Shown: positions 1-7,166 of the stretch, one piece after another | Position numbering within the stretch: position 1 is the first letter of the stretch | Layout of the letters: each line of letters opens with the position of its first letter | Assembly (NCBI GenBank): GCA_946478865.1 | Contig: CAMLDO010000002.1 | Coordinates: 62,001-126,000 of the forward strand | Direction of reading: 5' to 3' | Length of the DNA: 64,000 nucleotides | Source of the DNA: an uncultured Methylobacillus sp. | Lineage (GTDB): Bacteria > Pseudomonadota > Gammaproteobacteria > Burkholderiales > Methylophilaceae | Program-made: the position numbers and the translations under genes | Notes under the pieces: model-generated | Told to the model about the DNA's origin: nothing | Seen by the model: the letters and a program-made list of their open reading frames with translations, nothing else | The model's database searches: none

Positions 1-1797
1 GCCGTTGAGCGCTGAATCCGTGGTGGAAATACTTACGCTGCCTGCGGCGCTTCCGTCTGTGTAGGTATCGTTGTATTGCCCCAGACCACCTCCCAGCGAC
101 CAGCTGCGGGTTACCCCCCACTTCTTGTTAGTTTGGCTGTATTCATCGGCGAGGCCGCTATAGAGGGTATTGCGATCAGCATCGGAGACTGCGATTTTTC
201 GGCCCTTGTAAAGCACCTGACTCTCGCGGATGTAGCCGCCCTCGTAGGTGATGCTGCCGCCGGAAACATCCACTACGGCTCCGGACTGCATGACGACGTC
301 GCCACGCTCGGCATTCAAGGTCACGGTACCGCCAGTCGACATTCGCTCGGCGATGGTCTGGCCTTTCAGATTTGCGGCGGCGGCGAGAGCATCGTCCGAA
401 ACAAGCGCGGTCCCCTTGCGCTTGTCAACGTAGATGGTCTTGCCGACCCAGTCGGTTCCTCGCAGCAGCGGGGTATCCTTGAGTTGCTCCGAGAACAACT
501 GGATGGCGAGCTGATTGCTATCCATGCTGGTGGTCGCATCCACGCCGGAAACGTCGATCGATGCGTCATCACCCAGATGAATGCGCGTTGCATTCACAAT
601 GGAATCCACCGACGCGCCATCGCTCGGTACCATGGGATTGAATGCGGCTGTCGCGCTGACATTGCCGCCATGCGCGATGATGCTGCCATTGATATCGATG
701 ACACCGCCGCTCATTTCCACGTAGGACTTCTTGACCTCCTGCGTGCCCAGCACTTTTTCCGGATCGGCGGTTTCGACGGTGACTTCCGTTACACTGTTCT
801 CGCCGATAGTCAGCACGCCGCCGCGCTGCGCATCCAGATCGTAAATCGTCTCTCCATTCGCAGGACTCGAAGTAACCTTCGCAGTATCACGAGCCAGCAA
901 GCGTATAGAACCGTTGGCACGCACCGAAGTGCTCGCGGAAATGCGTCCTTGTTGATTGACCGCCAAGCCCACCAAGGTAACGTTGCCCCGTTGAGCCACG
1001 ATCTCGCCAAGGTTGGTTGCCGTACCGCCAGAGTTGACCTCGACCAGCAAGCCCGCAGGGTCGTCACTGGCCAGCAGGTAAACGCTTTTCCCTGCCGCAA
1101 GGATAGTCTGCCCGTCAGGAGTGTTGATGACGCCGCTATTGGTCACATCCGGTGCCAGCAGCATGACTCGGCCGCCAGTGGCGGTAGTGATATTGGCGCC
1201 ATGGTCGACGCGGACAAATCCACTCGTGCCAGAGAACACCGGAAGGTTGGGATTGGACAGGATGCCCGCTTCAAAAAGCGCATCCGTTACATCCAGACTG
1301 CTTGCGGTCAACGATCCGACATTTACCTGCGCCCCATCGGCGAAAATGATGCCGTTGGCATTGATGAAATAGAGATGCCCGTCTGCCTTGATCTGGCCGG
1401 CGATTACACTGGGGGCCTCATCATAGATCCGGTTGAGTGCGGACCAGCTGCGATTGCCATTCTGGTCGAAAATCAGCGACTCGCCTTTGTTCAGGTTGAG
1501 CTTGCTCCAGTTAAGGTAGGCCTTCGATGCCGTCTGTTTGATGGTCATCTGCGTGGCGCTGGTGCGCGCCGCATCGATATTGGCATTCGTCCAGCCGCGG
1601 GTGGCATGGGGAATCAATCCGCCAGGAGCAGCCAGAGCCATCTGTACCGATCCGGCAAGTATCAGTGCGATCCATTTGCGATAGCTGCGTATGCGGCTGC
1701 CCGAGCTCTTGCAGGTGTGGCTGCGCGCAGCCTCGGAAACGGGGACGAGCATCCCCAAGCGTTTGCTGAAAACCAGTCGATAGATTTGCTTGTTCAT
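1..1797 (-). CDS. TpsA-type filamentous hemagglutinin-like exoprotein (N-terminal part, 3' end outside window)
   Basis: Large exoprotein of a two-partner secretion system, moved across the outer membrane by the TpsB encoded just upstream. The frame stays open for 599 codons from ATG 1797 to the window edge. It begins with an extended signal peptide region (MNKQIYRLVFSKRLGMLVPV), a basic stretch and a hydrophobic core at about residues 42-56. A TPS domain follows, with INANGIIFADGAQVNVG (a variant of the usual NPNGI motif) and SNPNLP. The remainder is beta-helix-like, rich in Gly, Ser, Val and Asn. It starts 12 bp after the tpsB stop, so the two form an operon. The substrate role (adhesin, other) cannot be told because the C-terminus is missing. 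Confidence 0.9.
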   Translation of the reverse strand, partial: MNKQIYRLVFSKRLGMLVPVSEAARSHTCKSSGSRIRSYRKWIALILAGSVQMALAAPGGLIPHATRGWTNANIDAARTSATQMTIKQTASKAYLNWSKLNLNKGESLIFDQNGNRSWSALNRIYDEAPSVIAGQIKADGHLYFINANGIIFADGAQVNVGSLTASSLDVTDALFEAGILSNPNLPVFSGTSGFVRVDHGANITTATGGRVMLLAPDVTNSGVINTPDGQTILAAGKSVYLLASDDPAGLLVEVNSGGTATNLGEIVAQRGNVTLVGLAVNQQGRISASTSVRANGSIRLLARDTAKVTSSPANGETIYDLDAQRGGVLTIGENSVTEVTVETADPEKVLGTQEVKKSYVEMSGGVIDINGSIIAHGGNVSATAAFNPMVPSDGASVDSIVNATRIHLGDDASIDVSGVDATTSMDSNQLAIQLFSEQLKDTPLLRGTDWVGKTIYVDKRKGTALVSDDALAAAANLKGQTIAERMSTGGTVTLNAERGDVVMQSGAVVDVSGGSITYEGGYIRESQVLYKGRKIAVSDADRNTLYSGLADEYSQTNKKWGVTRSWSLGGGLGQYNDTYTDGSAAGSVSISTTDSALNG

Positions 1798-1809
1798 GCC
1801 GTCACCCCG

Positions 1810-3381
1810 TTACCATTCGTATCCCACGCGGAAATCCCAGCGGGTATCGCCGCTTTCCACCTCGCCCGCATCACTCAAGGCCCTCGCGTAATCCAGCGTG
1901 CCCAAAACCCCTCGCCAACCCTTGATCTGCAATCCGGCGCCGATAGATGCCAACTTGAAGTGTTCGGTTTCTTCCGGCAGCGGATCCTCTACCCATGCAT
2001 GGCCAACATCGTAGAAAGCCAGCGCATGGAAATCCGTTATCTGGCTGGAAAGGAAACGTGCAAACGATGGTGTCCGCAGCTCCAGCGACGCAGCATAGCC
2101 ATGGTCGCCAAGCGAATTTGACTCGAGATAGCCGCGTACCGAATCTGCGCCGCCTACCGAGAATTGCTCTTGAGGAATCAGTGGCTGGTTGGATAGCTGA
2201 CTCGTAAAATTGGCAAACAGCTCCCACCCGGCCAGTAACGGCTGGGTGTGCTTGATGTCGAACCGAAGATGCGCAAAATTGGCTTTGGCTCCTGGTCGGG
2301 CGCACTCGAACTCGCTGATTTCCTGGGTGGACGTCGAATTGAATTCGCAATCGATGGTGTCGTCCGCGATACCACGCATCGCGAACGTCAAACCGAGACT
2401 CATCTGCGTCTCCTGCCCCTTGTCGCCCTGAATCGTGCCGTCATAAACCAGGGAAAACGGCATGTAACTCACTGGAGTCTGAACATCTACCGTCTGTTCG
2501 AAATCCTTGTAGTCCGCCCCTAGCGTGATGGTGTGGTGATAGCCTTCGAGCCCAGGCATCGTATGGATGAAGCGCAGCCCGTAAATGCGACCGCGACCTA
2601 TCGAGTTGAAGTCGCCCACAGCAGCAATATCGCTCTTGGAATCGACGGCATAAAACGCCCAGTAATCACCGTCGTCAGGAATCAGGTAGGTGGCCGAAAG
2701 CACCTTGGTTTCGGCCGTATTTTCGGGAGTAACCAAAAAGTTGAGGCCGAGACTGTGGTCGAGCTGCCACAGATTATCGTAGCGCACCGACCCGCTCAGG
2801 CGCGTATGGGTCGTATTGGCGGAATAGCGATTATTGAGCTCGATATTGCCGTGGAAAGGCGATTGATCCTGTACCTTGAGGTCAACCTCGACCTTGCCCG
2901 GAGACTTGCCGGGCCGCAGTACCGGAGCCACCTGTCGATCCGCACCTCGGTTGACTGAGGCCAGCTGTTTTTGCACCGTCGGAAAGTGAGGAACTTTGCC
3001 TTCCGCCAGTTCCGGCACTCTCTCCTTGATCGATCCCAGGGAGTAATAGCGAGCCCCCACCACACGCAAACGCTCCACGTCGCCCTCGGACACTTCCAGG
3101 CGCACAACGCCGGCGTTCACATCCTGCTCGGGAATATTGACAAATACAGTGGGGTAACCTGCGCTACGGTACGCTTGCTCCAGCGCGGCACGAGCGGCCT
3201 CCACATCGGCGATGGATTTCTTCTCGCCCATGTGTGCATACACCGTCTCCTCGATCTTGCCCGAAGGAAGCACAGTATTGCCGTCGACCTGGTATTCCAG
3301 GATATCGAAAGTAGCGCCCTCCTCTTCGGCTGCCGAAGCACTGCAGGCAATTCCCAGCAAAAGCAATATCAGTAAGCGCAC
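1810..3381 (-). CDS. TpsB outer-membrane transporter, ShlB/FhaC family
   Basis: Omp85-superfamily pore that secretes the adjacent TpsA. It has a signal peptide ending near CSASA, two POTRA domains (about residues 25-170, with DILEYQVDGNTVLPSGKIEE typical of POTRA1) and a 16-strand barrel. The lid-loop tetrad VRGY is present in GGADSVRGYLESNSLGDHGY, and the protein ends in an aromatic residue (GYEW). I prefer GTG 3381, which has GGGA about 7 nt upstream. The in-frame TTG at 3402 has no visible ribosome site and would add seven residues. A 14-bp palindrome lies about 95 bp upstream of the start. Confidence 0.9.
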   Translation of the reverse strand: MRLLILLLLGIACSASAAEEEGATFDILEYQVDGNTVLPSGKIEETVYAHMGEKKSIADVEAARAALEQAYRSAGYPTVFVNIPEQDVNAGVVRLEVSEGDVERLRVVGARYYSLGSIKERVPELAEGKVPHFPTVQKQLASVNRGADRQVAPVLRPGKSPGKVEVDLKVQDQSPFHGNIELNNRYSANTTHTRLSGSVRYDNLWQLDHSLGLNFLVTPENTAETKVLSATYLIPDDGDYWAFYAVDSKSDIAAVGDFNSIGRGRIYGLRFIHTMPGLEGYHHTITLGADYKDFEQTVDVQTPVSYMPFSLVYDGTIQGDKGQETQMSLGLTFAMRGIADDTIDCEFNSTSTQEISEFECARPGAKANFAHLRFDIKHTQPLLAGWELFANFTSQLSNQPLIPQEQFSVGGADSVRGYLESNSLGDHGYAASLELRTPSFARFLSSQITDFHALAFYDVGHAWVEDPLPEETEHFKLASIGAGLQIKGWRGVLGTLDYARALSDAGEVESGDTRWDFRVGYEW

Positions 3382-3475
3382 GTCTCTATCCCGGCTGTTC
3401 AAATACTTTGGTCACTGCATCTGTAGCAGCGCGCTATTCTGTTTCAGTCGCGTTGCGGCAAAATGATCCGGAGCT

Positions 3476-3489
3476 CTAGTCCGGACTAG
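3476..3489. promoter_or_regulatory. Palindrome CTAGTCCGGACTAG upstream of tpsB
   Basis: A perfect 14-bp inverted repeat in the gap between the 467-residue secreted-protein gene and tpsB, about 95 bp before the tpsB start. The half-site TAGTCC/GGACTA recurs upstream of other exported-protein genes at 6024, 6144 and 13161. Here the two halves abut, whereas the other copies have a 4-nt spacer. Candidate operator; no binding protein is proven. Confidence 0.45.
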
Positions 3490-3506
3490 TCATCTTGCTC
3501 ACGAAT

Positions 3507-3537
3507 AAAAAAACGCTCCCCGCAAAAGCGGGGAGCG
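3507..3537 (-). terminator. Rho-independent terminator of the secreted-protein gene
   Basis: A perfect 10-bp stem (CGCTCCCCGC, loop AAAA, GCGGGGAGCG at 3514-3537) is followed on the minus strand by a run of seven T. It lies about 45 bp past the stop at 3584, so it separates the secreted-protein genes from tpsB. Confidence 0.9.
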
Positions 3538-3583
3538 CTGCTTGCTTCCGAGGCGATTTTCACCGCCTCCTACTCGTTTCCAA

Positions 3584-4987
3584 TTAGAAGAACATCTGAA
3601 CCGGCGAGCAGTTGTTGCCGAACTTGGTGCCCTTGCCGACTTCGGTGCCCACCGTGCAGGAGGAACCACCAGCCGGGTTCAGGAACAGACCACGCGGAAC
3701 GTCTGCGCAGTTGGAAGGATTGCCCAGAGCGCCGGCGATTTCGCCGATCAGGGTTTCACCGAAAGTACCGACAGCGCTATTGGCGACGAAGGACTTCATT
3801 TCCATCTGGAAGGCGTAGCCGCCGTTGATGGCAGTAGTGCGACCATAGGTCGTATCACCAGCTTCCGGATGCACACCATCCACCTTCACGAAGCGATAGC
3901 CTTCGTTAGCAGCGGAGTCGGTACGCCAGTTGTTTTCAACGGAAACGACGCCAATCGCGAAGTTGCCAGCAGTGCCAGCGTTGGTCAGGGCGGTCTTCAC
4001 GTTGCCGGTGCCAGAGCCTTCGGTCACGATGAAGTTGGTGGTGGAATCAGAGGCACCAGCCGGAGCAACCAGACCAGCCGTCGTGCCGGAGGCACACGGA
4101 TTGTTCAGGAAGAAAGCGTTGGAGCTAGCTTGCGTGCCAGAAGTAGCAACGCGGCGAGCCAGATAAACCTTCTTACCAGCACCGGCGGCGCCCAGGATCG
4201 GGCTCCAGTCGGTTTGATAACCGCCGTTCAACTCAACGATCGAAGTGTATTGAGCCTTGGTGATGTTGGGCGCATTGACCGGATCGTAGCTTGGGTCAGC
4301 AGTGTTGGCTGCAGCGACGGAAGCATAGAGACCTTGAGCCACTTGCAGTTCGCGATACAGATTCTTGCTAACAGCCACGCCGAACACTTGGCTCACATTG
4401 GCATCGGCTTCAGCACCAGCAGCGGACACATCCACGCCGAACAGGCCTGCTTCAACGTCGGAGAAACCACCAGCCGGCAGAACAGGAGCGTTATCACCAG
4501 CAGTTGCGCCAGTCACGGTAGCGCAGCCAGCGTATTCGGCATAGCCATTCCAGCTACCCGTTGCGGCGCAGCTGACGGTACCCAGATTCTTGATACGCTT
4601 CAGGCTGGCAGGCATCGAGGTGCCATCCGGAGCGGTGCCGGTCAGGTGCGGAGCATAAGCGTTGAAGGAACCACCATCCACTGTGTGGTACATCACGGAA
4701 ACCACGCCGCTGCGGGTGCATGCGTAGCCCATGAAGTTGCCGGTGGAACCGGGCTTCAGGGTAGCAGAAGCAGCGCTATGGAAGATCGCCACGGTGCCGG
4801 CATCGCAACCAAGGGCAAAACCGTCGAACACGTTGAAGGTCGGGGCGGAAGCGCCGGACAACCAGGTTTCTTGCAGGGTGCCAGCAGCGCGAGCGGCAAC
4901 GATGTCAGCCTGAGTCACGGCAGCAGCAGCGGCATGACCGGCAACCAGGGCGGCGCCGACAGCCAGAACAATTTGCTTGATTTGCAT
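3584..4987 (-). CDS. Secreted protein of unknown function (467 aa)
   Basis: I do not recognise a named family. It starts at ATG 4987 with GGAG 8 nt upstream and has a clear signal peptide (MQIKQIVLAVGAALVAGHAA, cleavage near AAA). The mature protein is rich in Ala, Gly, Thr and Ser, with six cysteines in its first half and six in its second. Recognisable segments include TWLSGASAPTFNVFDG near the N-terminus and SNCADVPRGLF near the C-terminus. The SGAS opening loosely recalls periplasmic phosphate-binding proteins (PstS-like), but I cannot confirm that. It follows the PEP-CTERM gene by 84 bp with a hairpin between them and ends at a strong terminator, so the pair is probably co-transcribed. 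Confidence 0.8.
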   Translation of the reverse strand: MQIKQIVLAVGAALVAGHAAAAAVTQADIVAARAAGTLQETWLSGASAPTFNVFDGFALGCDAGTVAIFHSAASATLKPGSTGNFMGYACTRSGVVSVMYHTVDGGSFNAYAPHLTGTAPDGTSMPASLKRIKNLGTVSCAATGSWNGYAEYAGCATVTGATAGDNAPVLPAGGFSDVEAGLFGVDVSAAGAEADANVSQVFGVAVSKNLYRELQVAQGLYASVAAANTADPSYDPVNAPNITKAQYTSIVELNGGYQTDWSPILGAAGAGKKVYLARRVATSGTQASSNAFFLNNPCASGTTAGLVAPAGASDSTTNFIVTEGSGTGNVKTALTNAGTAGNFAIGVVSVENNWRTDSAANEGYRFVKVDGVHPEAGDTTYGRTTAINGGYAFQMEMKSFVANSAVGTFGETLIGEIAGALGNPSNCADVPRGLFLNPAGGSSCTVGTEVGKGTKFGNNCSPVQMFF

Positions 4988-5032
4988 TTTAAATCTCCAG
5001 AGATTTTGAGAGTGAAACTGAATCCGCCTTGC

Positions 5033-5057
5033 TCCGGGGCTACCAAACAGCCCCGGA
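5033..5057 (-). terminator. Intercistronic hairpin, possibly attenuating
   Basis: A 9-bp perfect stem (TCCGGGGCT / AGCCCCGGA, 7-nt loop) lies 14 bp after the PEP-CTERM stop. No T-run follows on the minus strand, so it is more likely an mRNA-stabilising or attenuating element than a full terminator. Confidence 0.5.
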
Positions 5058-5071
5058 ATCCGGCATTAAAA

Positions 5072-5860
5072 TTAAGCAGCAGTACGACGACGAGCGATGA
5101 AGCCCATCAGACCCAGACCTGCCAGCAGCATGGCCCAGGAATCAGCTTCCGGTACGGCAGCGACAGCCGCCGTGTATGTCAAGGCGCCATTGCTGGACAG
5201 GTTGAAGTACGGGTTGAAGCCGTTGTTGCTCATCTGGGTGGCGGTAGAGGCCACGAGGTTGTTGCTGCCGCTGCGAGCGATCGTCCAGATGTAACCATTA
5301 GTACCCAGCGTGATCATCGTGTCGGAACCTTGGTTGTTGATCTTGCCGGTCGTGCCGTAAACGGTACCGTTTTCGGCATAAGCAGCGCCGCTGATGGCAG
5401 TGTTGGCACCGTCAGCAACGGTCGGATGATTGCCGAGCTGAGTAGCAGCGTTGATATAGGTGTCCATTGCAGCCATCTGGTTGCCCAGAACGCTGTTGGA
5501 AACGTTGGTCCAGGTGCTGGCAACAGTGGTCAGCATGCGTTGGTCGCCAGCAGTAACACCGCCGGTGCGGTCGCCTGCAAACACAGCCCACTGAACGTTG
5601 GTAGCAGAAGCCGTACCCCAGAAAGTCGCCCAAGCATCAGCATAGTTGCCGGTAGAGATATCCCAGGAAGCGTTGCTGGTCAGATCGAACGTGTTCAGGG
5701 TGTAGCCCAGGTCCACGGTCAGAGAGATGTTGTTAGTGGTGTCATAAGCCGTCAGGATCAGGCTGGAGTCACCGGTGTTGGTGTTTTGCATAGCTGCCGA
5801 AGCAGACATGGAAGCGGTCAGCGCAACGGCGGCAACCAGTGCTTTCATCTTGAAGTTCAT
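5072..5860 (-). CDS. PEP-CTERM sorting domain protein
   Basis: Exported protein of 262 residues. It has a signal peptide (MNFKMKALVAAVALTASMSA) and a C-terminal PEP-CTERM signal: AVPEADSWAMLLAGLGL, a short hydrophobic helix, then the basic tail RRRTAA. Proteins with this tail are processed by an exosortase, which is not encoded in this window. The middle is Thr-, Asn- and Ser-rich, low in Cys and predicted beta-rich; no catalytic motif is visible. AGGAGA precedes ATG 5860 by 9 nt. A 6-4-6 palindrome lies about 165 bp upstream. Confidence 0.9.
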   Translation of the reverse strand: MNFKMKALVAAVALTASMSASAAMQNTNTGDSSLILTAYDTTNNISLTVDLGYTLNTFDLTSNASWDISTGNYADAWATFWGTASATNVQWAVFAGDRTGGVTAGDQRMLTTVASTWTNVSNSVLGNQMAAMDTYINAATQLGNHPTVADGANTAISGAAYAENGTVYGTTGKINNQGSDTMITLGTNGYIWTIARSGSNNLVASTATQMSNNGFNPYFNLSSNGALTYTAAVAAVPEADSWAMLLAGLGLMGFIARRRTAA

Positions 5861-6023
5861 GAGTTTTCTCCTAAATTAATAAAGTCCAACGAAATCATTT
5901 GCGGGTGCAGCATCAGTAAAGCAGTACTGCACATTCAAGGTGGCCACACGTCCTACCGAAGCTACCCATGAGGCGACGCTGCGCATCATGAACGGGGGAT
6001 GTGAAACATCGTGGGGGAGAATC

Positions 6024-6039
6024 TAGTCCGAGTGGACTA
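6024..6039. promoter_or_regulatory. Perfect inverted repeat TAGTCC-N4-GGACTA
   Basis: A 6-4-6 palindrome (TAGTCC GAGT GGACTA) in the gap between the divergent PEP-CTERM and DsbC-like genes. It is the best copy of a motif repeated upstream of several exported-protein genes in this window. The size and symmetry fit a dimeric LuxR/NarL-type helix-turn-helix protein such as EpsA; that link is inference. Confidence 0.5.
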
Positions 6040-6143
6040 TGGTTTTGCCATGCCCACTCGGCCCCCATTTCCGCCCGGCTTTCTTCCATGCGGCAACGGA
6101 CGCAACTGTAGATGGGATGTATGACGGGGACTGATTCTCCGCA

Positions 6144-6159
6144 TAAGCCGAAGGGACTA
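6144..6159. promoter_or_regulatory. Second copy, TAAGCC-N4-GGACTA
   Basis: An imperfect copy (TAAGCC GAAG GGACTA) of the 6-4-6 repeat, 93 bp before the DsbC-like start codon. Like the copies at 6024 and 13161 (read on the appropriate strand) it continues GGACTATG. Confidence 0.4.
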
Positions 6160-6252
6160 TGCCAAAACCCTCCGGGCTACCGGTCAGCAGTCACAATCCC
6201 GTCATGGAGACCCGCGATGATCTCGCCACTCGAATCAACTGGAGAATCTGGA

Positions 6253-6951
6253 ATGAAAAAGCAAATATGGCTTGCGGTACTGACAAGCCTGCTGATGGCA
6301 AATGCTTATGCCGATGCGGATGGACTGAAGGCGCTACTAGAAAGCAAGAATCCGGGAATGCACGTCAAGAGCATTACGGTCTCGCCGTTGCCCGGCATAT
6401 TCGAGATCTATGCAAACGGCCGCGTGTTTTACAGCGATGAAAAAGCGGAATATATCCTTGCAGGCAATCTCTACGATGTAGCCGGCAAACGCAATCTCAC
6501 CGAGGAGCGTGCAAAGGTACTCTCCACGATCAAATTCGAGGCGCTGCCCCTTGAAAACGCCATCAAGATCACCAAAGGCAACGGCGCCCACAAGTTTGCG
6601 GTTTTCTCAGACCCTGATTGCCCTTATTGCAAGATGCTGGAACAAAATCTGGACAAAATCGGGCTGACTGACTACACCGCCTATATCTTTCTCTTCCCGC
6701 TTGAAGAAATACACAAGGATGCCCGCGCGAAGTCTGAAGCGATCTGGTGCGCCAACGACCGCGCAGCAGCTTGGAATGCCTGGATGAAGGAAGGCAAGTT
6801 GCCGGAAAAGAAATCCTGCGACGCCCCGATCTCGGCCAACCGCGAACTGGGCGACATGCTAGGTGTTGCCGGCACACCAACCATTTATCTGAGCGATGGC
6901 ACCAAGGCAGAATCCCCGGATCAGTTGATCGCGGCATTGCGCGCTCAATAA
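6253..6951 (+). CDS. DsbC-family periplasmic thiol:disulfide isomerase
   Basis: Periplasmic protein of 232 residues that isomerises disulfides in exported proteins. ATG 6253 has GGAG 8 nt upstream and opens a signal peptide (cleavage near ANAYA, residue 20). An N-terminal DsbC dimerisation domain (about 21-95) is followed by a thioredoxin fold with the active site C123-P-Y-C126 (DPDCPYCKMLEQ) and the cis-proline loop GTPTIYLSDG. The frame could extend upstream to 6112, but that would bury the signal peptide, so I reject it. A terminator follows at 7058. Confidence 0.93.
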   Translation: MKKQIWLAVLTSLLMANAYADADGLKALLESKNPGMHVKSITVSPLPGIFEIYANGRVFYSDEKAEYILAGNLYDVAGKRNLTEERAKVLSTIKFEALPLENAIKITKGNGAHKFAVFSDPDCPYCKMLEQNLDKIGLTDYTAYIFLFPLEEIHKDARAKSEAIWCANDRAAAWNAWMKEGKLPEKKSCDAPISANRELGDMLGVAGTPTIYLSDGTKAESPDQLIAALRAQ

Positions 6952-7057
6952 ACGTTAAGTAATTCAGCAATCACATTTGGAATTCATATCGCTGTAACGT
7001 TATGCCGCTTTAATACACCTACACATGCGAAAGCTTCGTGTAACCTCTCCTCCACTA

Positions 7058-7090
7058 GCAGCCGATCCTTGATCGGCTGCCTTTCTTTTC
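7058..7090 (+). terminator. Rho-independent terminator after the DsbC-like gene
   Basis: A perfect 10-bp stem (GCAGCCGATC, loop CTT, GATCGGCTGC) is followed by CTTTCTTTTC. It lies about 105 nt past the DsbC-like stop; the intervening sequence shows no gene. Confidence 0.85.
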
Positions 7091-7124
7091 ACATTCGTGA
7101 TGAGACACGGCTGCTGAATTGGAA

Positions 7125-7166
7125 ATGACAATAAAACCTTATTATTTTCATTTGGCTCTTTTGTGA
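7125..7166 (+). CDS. Possible 13-residue leader peptide coupled to the GGDEF-EAL gene
   Basis: ATG 7125 opens MTIKPYYFHLALL and stops at TGA 7164-7166, which overlaps the GTG start of the next gene as GTGA. The downstream GTG has no ribosome site of its own, so it may rely on translation of this peptide. The leader's own site (TTGGA just before ATG) is weak. Seen in sequence; function is inference. Confidence 0.3.
   Translation: MTIKPYYFHLALL

Larger units (their letters stand above)
5861..6252. other. 392-bp divergent intergenic region
   Basis: Lies between the PEP-CTERM gene (leftward) and the DsbC-like gene (rightward). It holds two copies of the TAGTCC-like inverted repeat (6024-6039 and 6144-6159). 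I see no convincing coding frame beyond a possible N-terminal extension of the DsbC-like gene from 6112, and no riboswitch that I can match. Confidence 0.6.

Noticed and set aside
76..2121. Long open frame on the plus strand (681 codons) opposite the TPS genes
   Set aside because: It lies antisense to the clear TpsA and TpsB frames, has no family signature and reflects GC-rich codon bias.
3584..4987. Naming the 467-residue secreted protein a PstS phosphate-binding protein
   Set aside because: Only the SGAS-like opening suggests it; no further PstS motif is visible by eye.
3542..5971. 809-codon plus-strand frame
   Set aside because: Antisense to two signal-peptide genes with ribosome sites; composition is that of a shadow frame.
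6060..6250. Possible c-di-GMP riboswitch (GEMM) before the DsbC-like gene
   Set aside because: Short pieces such as GGACGCAA and GGGCTACCGG recall GEMM, but the order and pairing do not fit the consensus.
3382..6252. Sigma-54 (-24/-12) promoters near the repeated palindromes, as expected for some PEP-CTERM genes
   Set aside because: No GG-N10-GC element with a good consensus was found in the regions I read.
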